Of a stretch of 64,000 bases of DNA, positions 44,157 through 52,467 are shown piece by piece. A program made the position numbers and the translations under genes. The stretch is from contig NZ_OCSR01000001.1 in NCBI RefSeq assembly GCF_900230185.1, positions 1,674,001 to 1,738,000 on the forward strand. Reading direction: 5' to 3'. This DNA comes from Burkholderia sp. OK233. Lineage in GTDB: Bacteria > Pseudomonadota > Gammaproteobacteria > Burkholderiales > Burkholderiaceae. A model generated the notes under the pieces. It had not been told where the DNA came from. It made no database searches and saw nothing but the letters and a program-made list of their open reading frames with translations. Position 1 is the stretch's first letter. Every line of letters begins with the position of its first letter.

Positions 44157-45719
44157 TTGAGCCTCGATTCATCCACCCGTTCCACGATCGACATTCCCGC
44201 GCTGCTGGCCGCCCTGCCCGCGCGTATTGCCGACATTCCGGCGCTCGCAGCCGCGCGCGATCCGCAACACGTCGCCTTGATCGAGGACGCGCGCCGCCTC
44301 ACCAACGCGCAACTTCTGGAGGCCGTCAATGCCGCCGCCGCGCTGCTGCGCGAATGGGGCGTGCGTGGTGGCGACCGCGTGATGATCGTGGCCGAGAACA
44401 GCATCGTGCAGATTGTGCTGCTGTTCGCCACCGCGAAGCTCGACGCGTGGGCGCTAGTGTCGAATGCCCGGCTGTCCGCCGCCGAACTCGACGCGATCCG
44501 GGCGCACGCGCAGCCTCGCGTGGTCGCGTATGCGGTCGAAAGCTCCGTGGATGCCCAACAGCATGCGCAACGGCTTCAAGCCGCCTCAGTGCCTGCCATC
44601 ACGCCGGATATCGGTGCCTGGTCGTACACGATCGATGCCGACGCAAAGGCCGAACCGGTCGAAGCCGCGAATGACCGGCAATGCGCCGCGCTGATCTACA
44701 CCACGGGAACCACGGGCGCGCCGAAAGGCGTGATGCTGTCCCACCGCAATCTGCTCTTCATCGCGACCGTGTCGAGCCGCCTGCGCAAAGTCGGTCCGGA
44801 CGATGTCGTGTACGCCGTTCTGCCGATCTCGCATGTGTACGGCTTTGCCTCGGTCTGTCTCGGCAGCCTGCACGCCGGCGCGACCTTGCGTCTCGCGCCG
44901 CGTTTCGCGCCGGAAGCGGTGCGGCGCGCGCTCGCCGAAGAGCGGGTATCGATCTTCCAGGGCGTTCCGGCCATGCACGCCAAACTGCTCGAACATTTGC
45001 AGACGCACGGCCACGCGTGGTCCGCGCCGCATCTGCGTTTTGCCTATTCGGGCGGCTCGCCGCTCGACGCCGCGCTTAAGGCGCACGTCGAAAGCGTCTA
45101 CGGCCTGCCGCTGCACAACGGTTATGGCATGACGGAGAGCAGTCCGACCGTCTCCCACACCATGCTCGATGCGCCGCGCAGCGATTGCTCGGTCGGCGAG
45201 GTCATTCCTGGCGTCGACGTGAGGTTCGTCGGACTCGACGGCGTGGATGCCGCGCCGGGCGAAATCGGTGAACTGTGGGTACGTGGCCCGAACGTGATGC
45301 TGGGTTACTACCGCAGCCCGGAGCAGACCCGCGCCGTCGTTACCGAAGACGGCTGGCTCAAAACCGGCGATCTCGCGCGGCAGGACGCGGACGGTACGTT
45401 GCATATCGTCGGACGCAGCAAGGAGCTGATCATCCGCTCGGGCTTCAATGTGTATCCGGCGGAAGTCGAGCATGTGTTGAACGCGCACCCGCAGGTGATG
45501 CAATCGGCCGTGATCGGGCGCGCCGTGGAGGGTAACGAGGAAGTGGTCGCTTTTGTCGAATTGATCGCGGGTGCGAAGGTGACGTCGGCTGAACTGATCG
45601 CGTGGTGCGGCGAGCGTCTCGCGCCGTACAAGCGCCCCGCCGAAGTGAAAGTGCTCGCCGCGCTGCCAGCCGCGTCGACTGGCAAGATTCTCAAGCACCG
45701 GCTGCGCGAATTCGTCTAA
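44157..45719 (+). CDS. AMP-forming acyl-CoA synthetase/ligase
   Basis: 520 residues. I chose the TTG at 44157 because GGGAG lies six bases upstream; no in-frame ATG fits. Activates a carboxylic acid as acyl-AMP then acyl-CoA. Core motifs: ALIYTTGTTGAPKGVMLSH (P-loop), the N-domain segment LPISHVYGFASVCLG, NGYGMTESSPTV (A5), GEIGELWVRGPNVMLGYYRSP, WLKTGDLARQDADGTLHIVGRSKELIIRSGFNVYPAEVEHVL (hinge) and the terminal lysine in PAASTGKILKHRLRE. No signal or membrane segment. The substrate is unknown; similar to medium-chain or aromatic acid ligases. Convergent with xerD, 6 bp apart. Confidence 0.88.
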   Translation: MSLDSSTRSTIDIPALLAALPARIADIPALAAARDPQHVALIEDARRLTNAQLLEAVNAAAALLREWGVRGGDRVMIVAENSIVQIVLLFATAKLDAWALVSNARLSAAELDAIRAHAQPRVVAYAVESSVDAQQHAQRLQAASVPAITPDIGAWSYTIDADAKAEPVEAANDRQCAALIYTTGTTGAPKGVMLSHRNLLFIATVSSRLRKVGPDDVVYAVLPISHVYGFASVCLGSLHAGATLRLAPRFAPEAVRRALAEERVSIFQGVPAMHAKLLEHLQTHGHAWSAPHLRFAYSGGSPLDAALKAHVESVYGLPLHNGYGMTESSPTVSHTMLDAPRSDCSVGEVIPGVDVRFVGLDGVDAAPGEIGELWVRGPNVMLGYYRSPEQTRAVVTEDGWLKTGDLARQDADGTLHIVGRSKELIIRSGFNVYPAEVEHVLNAHPQVMQSAVIGRAVEGNEEVVAFVELIAGAKVTSAELIAWCGERLAPYKRPAEVKVLAALPAASTGKILKHRLREFV

Positions 45720-45725
45720 CGAGCC

Positions 45726-46661
45726 TCACCCCCGCGGATGATGCTGCGCATGCAGCGATTTCAGCCGTTCGCGGGCCACGTGCGTATAGATTTGCGTGGT
45801 CGAGATATCCGTATGACCGAGCAGCAATTGCACGACGCGCAAATCGGCGCCATGGTTCAGCAGGTGTGTCGCGAACGCGTGCCGCAGCGTATGCGGTGAG
45901 AGCGGTGCGTGCACGTCGGCGGCCGCCGCGTGACGCTTGATGATGTTCCAGAACTGCTGGCGGGTCATACCCTCCGCGCGGCTCGTGACGAACAGCGCAT
46001 CCGTCGCGCGCGCGCCGAGCAAAGCCGGACGCGCTTCGCGCAGATAGCGTTCGATCCAGCCGTGCGCCTCTTCGCCGAACGGAATCAGGCGCTCTTTCGA
46101 ACCCTTGCCCATTACGCGCACTACGCCTTCGTTCAGGCCGACTTCCACCGTCTTCAGCGTGACGAGTTCGGTGACACGCAATCCGCTCGCGTACATCAAT
46201 TCCACCATGGTGCGATCGCGCAGGCCCAAGGGCGTGTCGATATCCGGCGCACCGAGCAGCGCTTCGACCTGCGCTTCAGTAAGCGTCGACGGAAAACGCG
46301 GCGGTTGCTTGGCCGAACGGATACGCACCGTCGGATCGGCTTTTGCGCGATGCTCGCGCACTGCCCAGCCGTAATAGCGGCGAAACACCGAGAGCCGCCG
46401 GTTCGCCGAGGTGGATTTGTCTTTCTGACGGGCCGCGCTGTAGGCGTTGAGATCGGCCTCGCTGGCAGTGTCGAGCGACGTGCTGCGGGTTTGCGCGAGC
46501 CATTCGCAGAACAGGCGCAGATCGCGCCGGTACGCATCGAGCGTGTTGCGCGACAAGCCGTGCTCGAGCCACAACGCGTCGCAGAAGGCGTCGATCGAGG
46601 CCGAGCTCGATACAAACTGAGGTGACGCAATGGGTGCGTCGTCAGTCACGGTGTCGCTCAT
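45726..46661 (-). CDS. xerD: Tyrosine recombinase XerD
   Basis: 311 residues. Resolves chromosome dimers at dif with XerC and FtsK. N-terminal SAM-like core-binding domain (about 20-110; SIDAFCDALWLEHGLSRNTLDAYRRDL). The catalytic set is complete: Arg162 (ASGLRVTEL), Lys186 (GKGSKER), His257 and Arg260 (LSPHTLRHAFATHLLNHGADLRVVQ), His283 (LLGHTDISTT) and nucleophile Tyr292 (QIYTHVARERL). No phage genes around, and the operon with ogt and queG supports housekeeping XerD rather than an integrase. Confidence 0.95.
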   Translation of the reverse strand: MSDTVTDDAPIASPQFVSSSASIDAFCDALWLEHGLSRNTLDAYRRDLRLFCEWLAQTRSTSLDTASEADLNAYSAARQKDKSTSANRRLSVFRRYYGWAVREHRAKADPTVRIRSAKQPPRFPSTLTEAQVEALLGAPDIDTPLGLRDRTMVELMYASGLRVTELVTLKTVEVGLNEGVVRVMGKGSKERLIPFGEEAHGWIERYLREARPALLGARATDALFVTSRAEGMTRQQFWNIIKRHAAAADVHAPLSPHTLRHAFATHLLNHGADLRVVQLLLGHTDISTTQIYTHVARERLKSLHAQHHPRG

Positions 46662-47128
46662 GCGTAGGGAATGCCTTCATGCGCCAGAAGCCAGCGTTTG
46701 ACGTTGCGAAAGAAGCCATCTCCGGCATGATGCGCGAATCCGCCGATGCCGCTCGCACTAACCACCCGATGACACGGAATCACGATCGGAAAGTAATTGG
46801 AACCGCAGGCCTGGCCGACCGCGCGCGGAACACTGCCTAGCTGCCTTGCCAACTGCCCATAGGTCAGCACGACGCCCGGCGGGATGTCGCTGATCGCTTG
46901 CCACACGCGCCGCTGAAACGGGGTGCCGACCGCTGCCAGCGGCAATTCGAACTTCGCTGACGCCCGCTCGAAATATCGCTCGATCTGCTCAACGGCCTGC
47001 TTTGCGAGAAGCGTGTCCGGCGCCACGCTCTGCACCGACTCCGGCAGATAGACGATCTCGCGCACGGCATCGCCTTCGAGGCGGATGCCGACCTTGCCGA
47101 ACGGTGCATCGATCACTGCGTTGAACAT
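46658..47128 (-). CDS. ogt: Methylated-DNA-protein cysteine methyltransferase
   Basis: 156 residues from the ATG at 47128 (MFNAVIDAPFGKVGIRLEGDAVREIVYLP). Repairs O6-alkylguanine by moving the alkyl group to Cys119 in the active-site motif IPCHRVV (117-123). The helix-turn-helix-like segment TPFQRRVWQAISDIPPGVVLTYGQLARQLGSVPRAVGQACGSN is intact. Its stop overlaps the xerD start by 4 bp, so the two are translationally coupled. Confidence 0.95.
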   Translation of the reverse strand: MFNAVIDAPFGKVGIRLEGDAVREIVYLPESVQSVAPDTLLAKQAVEQIERYFERASAKFELPLAAVGTPFQRRVWQAISDIPPGVVLTYGQLARQLGSVPRAVGQACGSNYFPIVIPCHRVVSASGIGGFAHHAGDGFFRNVKRWLLAHEGIPYA

Positions 47129-47156
47129 GGTTGCTTGCTCCGTGAATGGCGCTACT

Positions 47157-48398
47157 CTACGCCGCTTCCAACGCCCATTCCACATGCTCGCGCACGACGG
47201 CGGAGGGATCTTCGACGCGTAACTTCAGCGCGTGAACGATCGCCTCGCGCGCATCCGCGCTCAAACTTCCGGACGACGCGCGCAGCGCATTACCCATCCC
47301 AACCGCCAGATTGCGCAGCCAGCTCTCATACCCGATGCGGCGAATCGCACTGCCTTGCATGCGCGTATCGAAATCGTCGGCGGACCACGCAAACAGTTCG
47401 ACCAGCGTCGCGCGATCGAGTCCATGCCGCACATCGAAATCGGCGACCGGCGCGGCCTGCGCAAACTTGTTCCAGGGACAGACGAGCTGGCAATCGTCGC
47501 AGCCATACACACGATTACCGATCAGCGGCCGCATTTCCAGGGGAATATTGCCCTTTAATTCGATCGTCAGATACGAAATACAGAGGCGCGCATCGACCTT
47601 ATAGGGCGCCACGATCGCACCGGTCGGACATGCGTCGATGCAGCGCGTGCAACTGCCGCAATGCGAGCCCGGTGTTTCGGGCGCATTGTCGGGCGAGGTC
47701 TCGGCATCGGTCGGCAACGGCACGTCGACGTAGATTTCGCCCAGAAAAAACAGCGAACCTGCATCGCGTTGCAGCAGCAGCGTGTGTTTGCCGCGCCAGC
47801 CGATTCCGGCCTTCTGGGCGAGCTCTACTTCGAGCACCGGCGCCGAATCGGTAAATACGCGGTAGCCGAACGCGCCGATCTCCGCCTCGATTTTCTCGGC
47901 CAGATGTTGCAAACGGTTACGCATTACCTTGTGATAATCGCGGCCCCGCGCATAGATCGACACCACCGCAGCCGACGGGTCCGCGATCCGCGCATGCTCG
48001 GCTGCGCGCCAGTCCGGCGGTGCCGGCGGCGCGTCCTGCAAAGCGCTTTCGTGCGCCTTTCCGCTCAATGTCTCTGCGGGTAAATAGGCGATGCGCGCGG
48101 TAATCACACGTCGCGTGCCGGCCACAAGCTCGGCGGGGCGCGCGCGTTTCATGCCGTGTTTCGCCATATAATCCATCTCGCCGTGGCACCCCGCATCCAG
48201 CCATGCTGCGAGCGGCGCTTCGGCAGCGGAGAGATCGGTGTCGCTGATTCCGATCGCCCCGAAACCCAGTTCACGGCCCCACGTTTTGATGTTGAGCGCG
48301 AGCGCATTCAGCGCCGCTTCATCGAAATGACGCTCGGCACGCACATCGTCGTTTGACGCAGGCGTGCAGGAAACAGGGGACTCCGGACTTCGGTTCAT
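47157..48398 (-). CDS. queG: Epoxyqueuosine reductase
   Basis: 413 residues from the ATG at 48398 (a GTG lies just before it). Cobalamin-dependent iron-sulphur enzyme performing the last step of queuosine synthesis on tRNA. The N-terminal QueG domain is seen in IKTWGRELGFGAIGISDTDLSAAEAPLAAWLDAGCHGEMDYMAKHGMKRARP. Two 4Fe-4S motifs follow: CGSCTRCIDACPTGAIV and CDDCQLVCPWNKFA. A HEAT-like C-terminal region (RNLAVGMGNALRAS...) ends the protein. First gene of a queG-ogt-xerD operon. Only 17 bp separate its start from that of tsaE on the other strand. Confidence 0.95.
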   Translation of the reverse strand: MNRSPESPVSCTPASNDDVRAERHFDEAALNALALNIKTWGRELGFGAIGISDTDLSAAEAPLAAWLDAGCHGEMDYMAKHGMKRARPAELVAGTRRVITARIAYLPAETLSGKAHESALQDAPPAPPDWRAAEHARIADPSAAVVSIYARGRDYHKVMRNRLQHLAEKIEAEIGAFGYRVFTDSAPVLEVELAQKAGIGWRGKHTLLLQRDAGSLFFLGEIYVDVPLPTDAETSPDNAPETPGSHCGSCTRCIDACPTGAIVAPYKVDARLCISYLTIELKGNIPLEMRPLIGNRVYGCDDCQLVCPWNKFAQAAPVADFDVRHGLDRATLVELFAWSADDFDTRMQGSAIRRIGYESWLRNLAVGMGNALRASSGSLSADAREAIVHALKLRVEDPSAVVREHVEWALEAA

Positions 48399-48415
48399 CA
48401 CGCCATTTTACGAGA

Positions 48416-49024
48416 ATGCCCGTCAATCCCGATCTCGCGATCCAACCGCCCGCCGATGTCCTGCTCGAACGCTCCTTCGCGCTCGCGGATGAGGCTGCCA
48501 CCAACGCATTCGGCGAGCGCTTCGCGCAGGCGATCGAAAGCGTGCGCGAGTTGCACCAAAACCCGCTGCAAGAAGCGCAGCAAGCAGCGCAACAACACAC
48601 GCCAGGCGCCGCGGGTCATCAGGCATTCCACGGACTGCAAGTCCAACTCGTCGGCGACCTCGGCGCCGGCAAAACCACGCTCGTGCGCGCGACCTTGCGC
48701 GGCCTCGGCCACACCGGCCGCGTGCGCAGTCCCACTTACACACTCGTCGAACCCTACGTGCTCGAGCGGCCCGCTGGGGAACTCGCGCTCTATCACTTCG
48801 ATCTGTACAGATTCACCGACCCGGCCGAATGGGCCGACGCGGGCTTTCGCGAGTACTTCGACAGCGGCGCCATCTGCCTCGTCGAATGGCCGCAGCGTGC
48901 CGGGCGTCTCCTTGGCGTGCCGGATCTCGTCTTCGCGCTCGACCTGGACCACGAGGGCGACGGCCGGGTACTCGTCGCACGGGCATACAGCGAATCAGGA
49001 AAGGCATGTCTCGAAAGATGTTGA
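48416..49024 (+). CDS. tsaE: tRNA threonylcarbamoyladenosine biosynthesis ATPase TsaE
   Basis: 202 residues from the ATG at 48416. TsaE works with TsaB and TsaD to make t6A37 in tRNAs. Walker A is GDLGAGKTTLVRATLRGLG (from residue 80), then VRSPTYTLVEPY, YHFDLYRF and CLVEWPQRAG. The N-terminal part is about 45 residues longer than in E. coli, with a Gln/Ala-rich insert (HQNPLQEAQQAAQQHTPGAA) between the first helix and the P-loop strand. Overlaps the start of amiC by 19 bp, the usual tsaE-amiC arrangement. Confidence 0.93.
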   Translation: MPVNPDLAIQPPADVLLERSFALADEAATNAFGERFAQAIESVRELHQNPLQEAQQAAQQHTPGAAGHQAFHGLQVQLVGDLGAGKTTLVRATLRGLGHTGRVRSPTYTLVEPYVLERPAGELALYHFDLYRFTDPAEWADAGFREYFDSGAICLVEWPQRAGRLLGVPDLVFALDLDHEGDGRVLVARAYSESGKACLERC

Positions 49025-50592
49025 TCAAACCGTTCCGCTCGATCGAATCGGCGGCTACCGCAACGCATAACTGGCGGCGCCGGCAGATTCTGCGCGCGGG
49101 TGCGTCCACACTGGTGCTCGGCCTGGTGGCGCCACGCCTCGCGTGGGCGAGTTCGGTGCTGGGCGTGCGGGTCTGGCCGGCGCGCGATTACACACGCGTG
49201 ACGATCGAATCGGACCAGCCGTTGCAGAACGCGCAGCAGTTGCTGCAGGGTCCTGACCGGCTGGTGGTCGATCTGAGCGGCCTCGATCTGGACCAGGCGC
49301 TGAAGGATCTCGTGTCGAAGATCACGCCGAACGATCCGCAGATCCAGTCGGTGCGTGTCGGGCAATATCAGCCGCACGTCGTGCGAATGGTGTTCGATCT
49401 GAAGGGCTCGGTGAAGCCGCAGGTGTTCACGCTGCCGCCGGTCGGCGCGTACAAATACCGGCTGGTGTTCGACCTGTACCCCGCTGTCGCGCCCGATCCG
49501 CTGATGGATCTGCTCGCGCAGACCGAGCGCAAGCAGCAAACGCTGGACGAGAATAACGCGCCGCCCGCCACGCTGAGCGGCCCCGGCACCACGCCGCCCA
49601 CCGCCGACAACAGCGAAGCCTTTTTCGAGCGTTATGCGCAGAACGGCAGTGGCGGGACCGCGCCGAGCGTACCGCGTCCGCCGGTGCACGTTGTGCCGAC
49701 ACCGGCACCGCCGATCCTCGGCAAGCCTTCTACCCCGACGGCGCCCGTCGCGCCGCCAACCGCCATCGCCCGCAACAAAGGCGGCAATAGCAGCGGCAGT
49801 AGCGCAAGCAATCTCGGCGACGACAACGACGGCGACGATAACTACGCCTTCACCAACCCGAAAACCGGCAAGAGCAACACGGTGCGTCTGCTCACCGTCG
49901 CGGTCGACCCGGGTCACGGCGGCGAAGACCCGGGCGCGATCGGCGGCTCGGGCACGTACGAGAAACACGTCGCACTCGACATCGCGAAGAAGCTGCGCGC
50001 GAAGATCGACGCGCAGCCGAACATGCGCGCCATGATGACGCGCGACGCCGATTTCTTCGTGCCGCTGAACGTGCGCGTGCAGAAGGCGCGGCGCGTCGGC
50101 GCGGACCTGTTTGTGTCGATCCACGCGGACGCGTTCACCACGCCCGACGCGAAGGGCTCGTCGGTGTTCGCCTTGTCGGAGCACGGCGCGTCAAGCGCCG
50201 CGGCGCGCTGGATGGCGAACAAGGAGAACTCGTCGGATCAGATCGGCGGAATCAACATCAAATCCGCCGACGCCACCGTCAACCGCGCGCTGTTCGATAT
50301 GTCGACCACCGCGCAGATTCGCGATTCGATGCGCTACGGCAACTTCGTGCTGAAGGAGATCGGCGGTATCAACAAGCTGCACAAAGGCTCGGTCGAACAG
50401 GCCGGGTTTGCAGTGCTGAAGGCGCCGGATATTCCGTCGATCCTCGTGGAGACCGCGTTCATCAGCAACCCGGATGAAGAGCGCCGCCTGAACGACGACG
50501 CGTATCGGGAGAAAATGGCCGACGCGATCATGACCGGTATCAAGCGCTACTTCGCGGCGAATCCGCCGTTGGCGAAGAACCGCATGACCTGA
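49006..50592 (+). CDS. amiC: N-acetylmuramoyl-L-alanine amidase AmiC
   Basis: 528 residues from the ATG at 49006 (AGGA six bases upstream). Periplasmic zinc amidase that splits septal peptidoglycan during cell separation. The N-terminus has a Tat signal (NWRRRQILRAGASTLVLGLVAPRLAWA), as in E. coli AmiC. An AMIN domain (about 50-155; VLGVRVWPARDYTRVTIESDQPL) precedes a Pro/Thr/Gly linker to about 295. The amidase_3 catalytic domain has VDPGHGGEDPGAIG (zinc His), EKHVALDIAKKL (Glu), LFVSIHADAFTTPDAKGSSVF (His) and PSILVETAFISNPDEER (Glu). Terminator at 50649. Confidence 0.95.
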   Translation: MSRKMLIKPFRSIESAATATHNWRRRQILRAGASTLVLGLVAPRLAWASSVLGVRVWPARDYTRVTIESDQPLQNAQQLLQGPDRLVVDLSGLDLDQALKDLVSKITPNDPQIQSVRVGQYQPHVVRMVFDLKGSVKPQVFTLPPVGAYKYRLVFDLYPAVAPDPLMDLLAQTERKQQTLDENNAPPATLSGPGTTPPTADNSEAFFERYAQNGSGGTAPSVPRPPVHVVPTPAPPILGKPSTPTAPVAPPTAIARNKGGNSSGSSASNLGDDNDGDDNYAFTNPKTGKSNTVRLLTVAVDPGHGGEDPGAIGGSGTYEKHVALDIAKKLRAKIDAQPNMRAMMTRDADFFVPLNVRVQKARRVGADLFVSIHADAFTTPDAKGSSVFALSEHGASSAAARWMANKENSSDQIGGINIKSADATVNRALFDMSTTAQIRDSMRYGNFVLKEIGGINKLHKGSVEQAGFAVLKAPDIPSILVETAFISNPDEERRLNDDAYREKMADAIMTGIKRYFAANPPLAKNRMT

Positions 50593-50648
50593 CGCTAGCC
50601 GGCGTGACACCGCGTCATGCCGTGTCATGCCGTGTCATGCAGGCGATA

Positions 50649-50679
50649 AAAAAACGGCCGCTCGATGCGGCCGTTTTTT
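50649..50679. terminator. Bidirectional terminator after amiC
   Basis: AAAAAACGGCCGC (50649-50661) pairs perfectly with GCGGCCGTTTTTT (50667-50679), 5-nt loop. Serves amiC and the convergent EamA gene. Just upstream (50615-50640) a CGTGTCATGC unit is repeated in tandem. Confidence 0.92.
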
Positions 50680-50701
50680 CTGCTCCACGCTTAAGAGGCC
50701 G

Positions 50702-51595
50702 TCAACGTGCCGGTGAAAGCCGCTGCACGACCCAACCACCGAACACATTCACCGCCAACCCCGCCATCACCAGCAACGCGCCCGCAATCTGCGCTGCGGA
50801 CAACTGTTCGTCGAGAAACAGGGACGCCGACGCCAGCCCGACAATCGGCACCAGCAGCGAGAACGGCGCCACCTGGCTCGCCGGATAGCGCGACAGAAGC
50901 CGGCTCCACAACCCGTAGCCGATCAGCGTCGCGATAAACGCGAGATACACGATGGCGAAAATCGACGTCGCACTGATCCCGGACAGCGCCGCGACGATCC
51001 GCTGCGGCCCCTCGAATGCGTACGACAGCGCGAAAAACGGCAACGGCGGAATCAGGCTGCCCCACACCACCAGCCCGACCAGATCGACCTTGCCGACCTT
51101 CTTCGTGACGATGTTGCCGAGCGCCCACGAACACGCGGCGCACAGCGTGAGGACAAAACCCGCGAGCGTCATCGCATGACCGCCTTGCAAGCCGATGACC
51201 GCAAGGCCGCCCGCCGCGATCAGCAAACCGACGATGTTTGGCGCGCGAAAGCGCTCGTGCAGAAACAGCGCCGCGAAGATCAGCGTGAAGAATGCCTGCG
51301 CCTGCAAGACGAGCGATGCGAGCCCCGCGGGCATGCCGACGTACATCGCCGAGAACAGGAAAGCGAATTGCCCGAGCGAAATCGTCGCGCCGTAAGCGAG
51401 CAGCCAGCGCCACGGCATCTGCGGCCGCTTGACGAAAAACACCGCCGGCACGGCGGCGAGCGCGAAACGCAACGCGCCAAGCAGCATCGGCGGCACACCG
51501 TGCAGACCCACCTTGATCACGACGAAATTGACGCCCCACGCGATCACGACGACCAGCGCGAGCAGTAAATCCCTGGGCGACATCCCGGTCTCCAT
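50702..51595 (-). CDS. EamA/DMT-family transporter
   Basis: 297 residues with ten predicted transmembrane helices in two EamA repeats (residues about 8-140 and 150-285). Typical first-repeat features are LLLALVVVIAWGVNFVVIKVGLHGVPPMLLGALRFALAAVPAVFFVKRP and AFLFSAMYVGMPAGLASLVLQAQAFFTLIFAALFLHER; the second has SRYPASQVAPFSLLVPIVGLASASLFLDEQLSAAQIAGALLVMAGLAV. Inner-membrane exporter of metabolites or amino acids (RhaT/YdcZ-like), substrate unknown. The close E. coli match would be YedA- or EamA-like. Confidence 0.9.
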   Translation of the reverse strand: METGMSPRDLLLALVVVIAWGVNFVVIKVGLHGVPPMLLGALRFALAAVPAVFFVKRPQMPWRWLLAYGATISLGQFAFLFSAMYVGMPAGLASLVLQAQAFFTLIFAALFLHERFRAPNIVGLLIAAGGLAVIGLQGGHAMTLAGFVLTLCAACSWALGNIVTKKVGKVDLVGLVVWGSLIPPLPFFALSYAFEGPQRIVAALSGISATSIFAIVYLAFIATLIGYGLWSRLLSRYPASQVAPFSLLVPIVGLASASLFLDEQLSAAQIAGALLVMAGLAVNVFGGWVVQRLSPAR

Positions 51596-51657
51596 TTTGT
51601 TGTTGGATCCGGCAGTTTAGCGGACGCCGCCTCACTCGGCAGTGCGTTAAAACGTAG

Positions 51658-52059
51658 TTAGCCGTTCAGCCAGTTTTCCACGCGCAACCCCGGATACGCG
51701 GCGAAGTCGCGTTCGCTGTTGGTCACCAGCACAACGTCGAGCGCCACGGCATGTGCCGCGATCAGCTTGTCGAGCTGATCCTTCTTACGCTCGCGCGTCG
51801 CCTCGCGAATCGGACCGTACGCACTTGCTGCAGCGCTGTCGAACGGCATGACCAGAATGTCTTCGGCGAGCGCCGCCAGATTGCGGCGATCGCGCGCGCG
51901 GTTCGCCGATACCGCCACGCCATATTCAAGTTCCGCAAAAGTGATGGCCGACATGACCACGTCGCCTACGAGACATTGCGCAAAGCGCTTCGCAACCTGT
52001 TCCGGTTGGTTCTTCATCAGGTAGATGCAGATATTGGTATCGAGCATGTAGCGCGGCAT
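51658..52059 (-). CDS. vapC: VapC-type PIN-domain toxin
   Basis: 133 residues. A PIN ribonuclease with the acidic catalytic set Asp7 (MLDTNI), Glu43 (FAELEYG), Asp97 (QLDKLIAAHA) and Asp118 with Asn114 (VTNSERDF). VapC toxins cut specific tRNAs or rRNA when free of antitoxin. Its ATG overlaps the vapB stop, so the pair is coupled. No phage or transposon genes are next to it. Confidence 0.93.
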   Translation of the reverse strand: MPRYMLDTNICIYLMKNQPEQVAKRFAQCLVGDVVMSAITFAELEYGVAVSANRARDRRNLAALAEDILVMPFDSAAASAYGPIREATRERKKDQLDKLIAAHAVALDVVLVTNSERDFAAYPGLRVENWLNG

Positions 52060-52292
52060 TACAAATCCTCGCGCTCGGCCTGCTCGTGGTCACCACGGCC
52101 TTCCGCCATGAAGTCGGGCCCAAATTTCGCGAATTTCTTGAGCACGCCGGTCAGTGGACGCCGGGTTGGACGGATCCGCAATTCTTCGCCGACCCGTTCG
52201 ATTTCAACCTCGACGTCGGCTCGGTCGAAGGCCAATTCGGCGGGAATACGCACCGCTTGCGAATTGCCGTTGCGAAAGACTTTGGTAAGCAT
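52059..52292 (-). CDS. vapB: VapB-type antitoxin (AbrB/MazE fold)
   Basis: 77 residues from the ATG at 52292, which follows AGGAG. The N-terminal swapped-hairpin DNA-binding fold is clear: MLTKVFRNGNSQAVRIPAELAFDRADVEVEIERVGEELRIRPT. The acidic C-terminal tail wraps the toxin (KKFAKFGPDFMAEGRGDHEQAERED). It should repress its own operon through the palindrome at 52357-52380. Confidence 0.92.
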   Translation of the reverse strand: MLTKVFRNGNSQAVRIPAELAFDRADVEVEIERVGEELRIRPTRRPLTGVLKKFAKFGPDFMAEGRGDHEQAEREDL

Positions 52293-52335
52293 GCTGAACT
52301 CCTGCTGCGGATGTACGCTGTATGTACGAGCTAAT

Positions 52336-52364
52336 ACTATAGTTCTCCGCGCCGCCAATGTAAA
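52336..52364 (-). promoter_or_regulatory. Predicted vapBC promoter
   Basis: Minus strand TTTACA (complement of 52359-52364), 17-bp spacer, TATAGT (complement of 52336-52341), 44 bp before the vapB ATG at the near edge. Confidence 0.6.
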
Positions 52365-52380
52365 TACATGTGTGTACATT
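52357..52380. promoter_or_regulatory. Probable VapB(C) operator
   Basis: Imperfect 24-bp palindrome with outer arms AATGTA (52357-52362) and TACATT (52375-52380); 20 of 24 positions are symmetric. It overlaps the -35 of the vapBC promoter, as expected for autorepression. Confidence 0.6.
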
Positions 52381-52467
52381 GTCGGCGCAGAATGCGGCCG
52401 CAGCCTCAACCGCAGTAGAATCATCCATTAAGCAAAATCCGACTCACCCTTCCAGCCGAGCCTGCCC

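Noticed and set aside
44586..45698. 370-codon minus-strand frame over the acyl-CoA synthetase
   Set aside because: Antisense to a clearly conserved enzyme; typical GC-rich shadow frame.
45726..46661. Tyrosine recombinase as a phage or island integrase
   Set aside because: Sequence and operon (queG-ogt-xerD) fit chromosomal XerD; no att repeats, tRNA or phage genes nearby.
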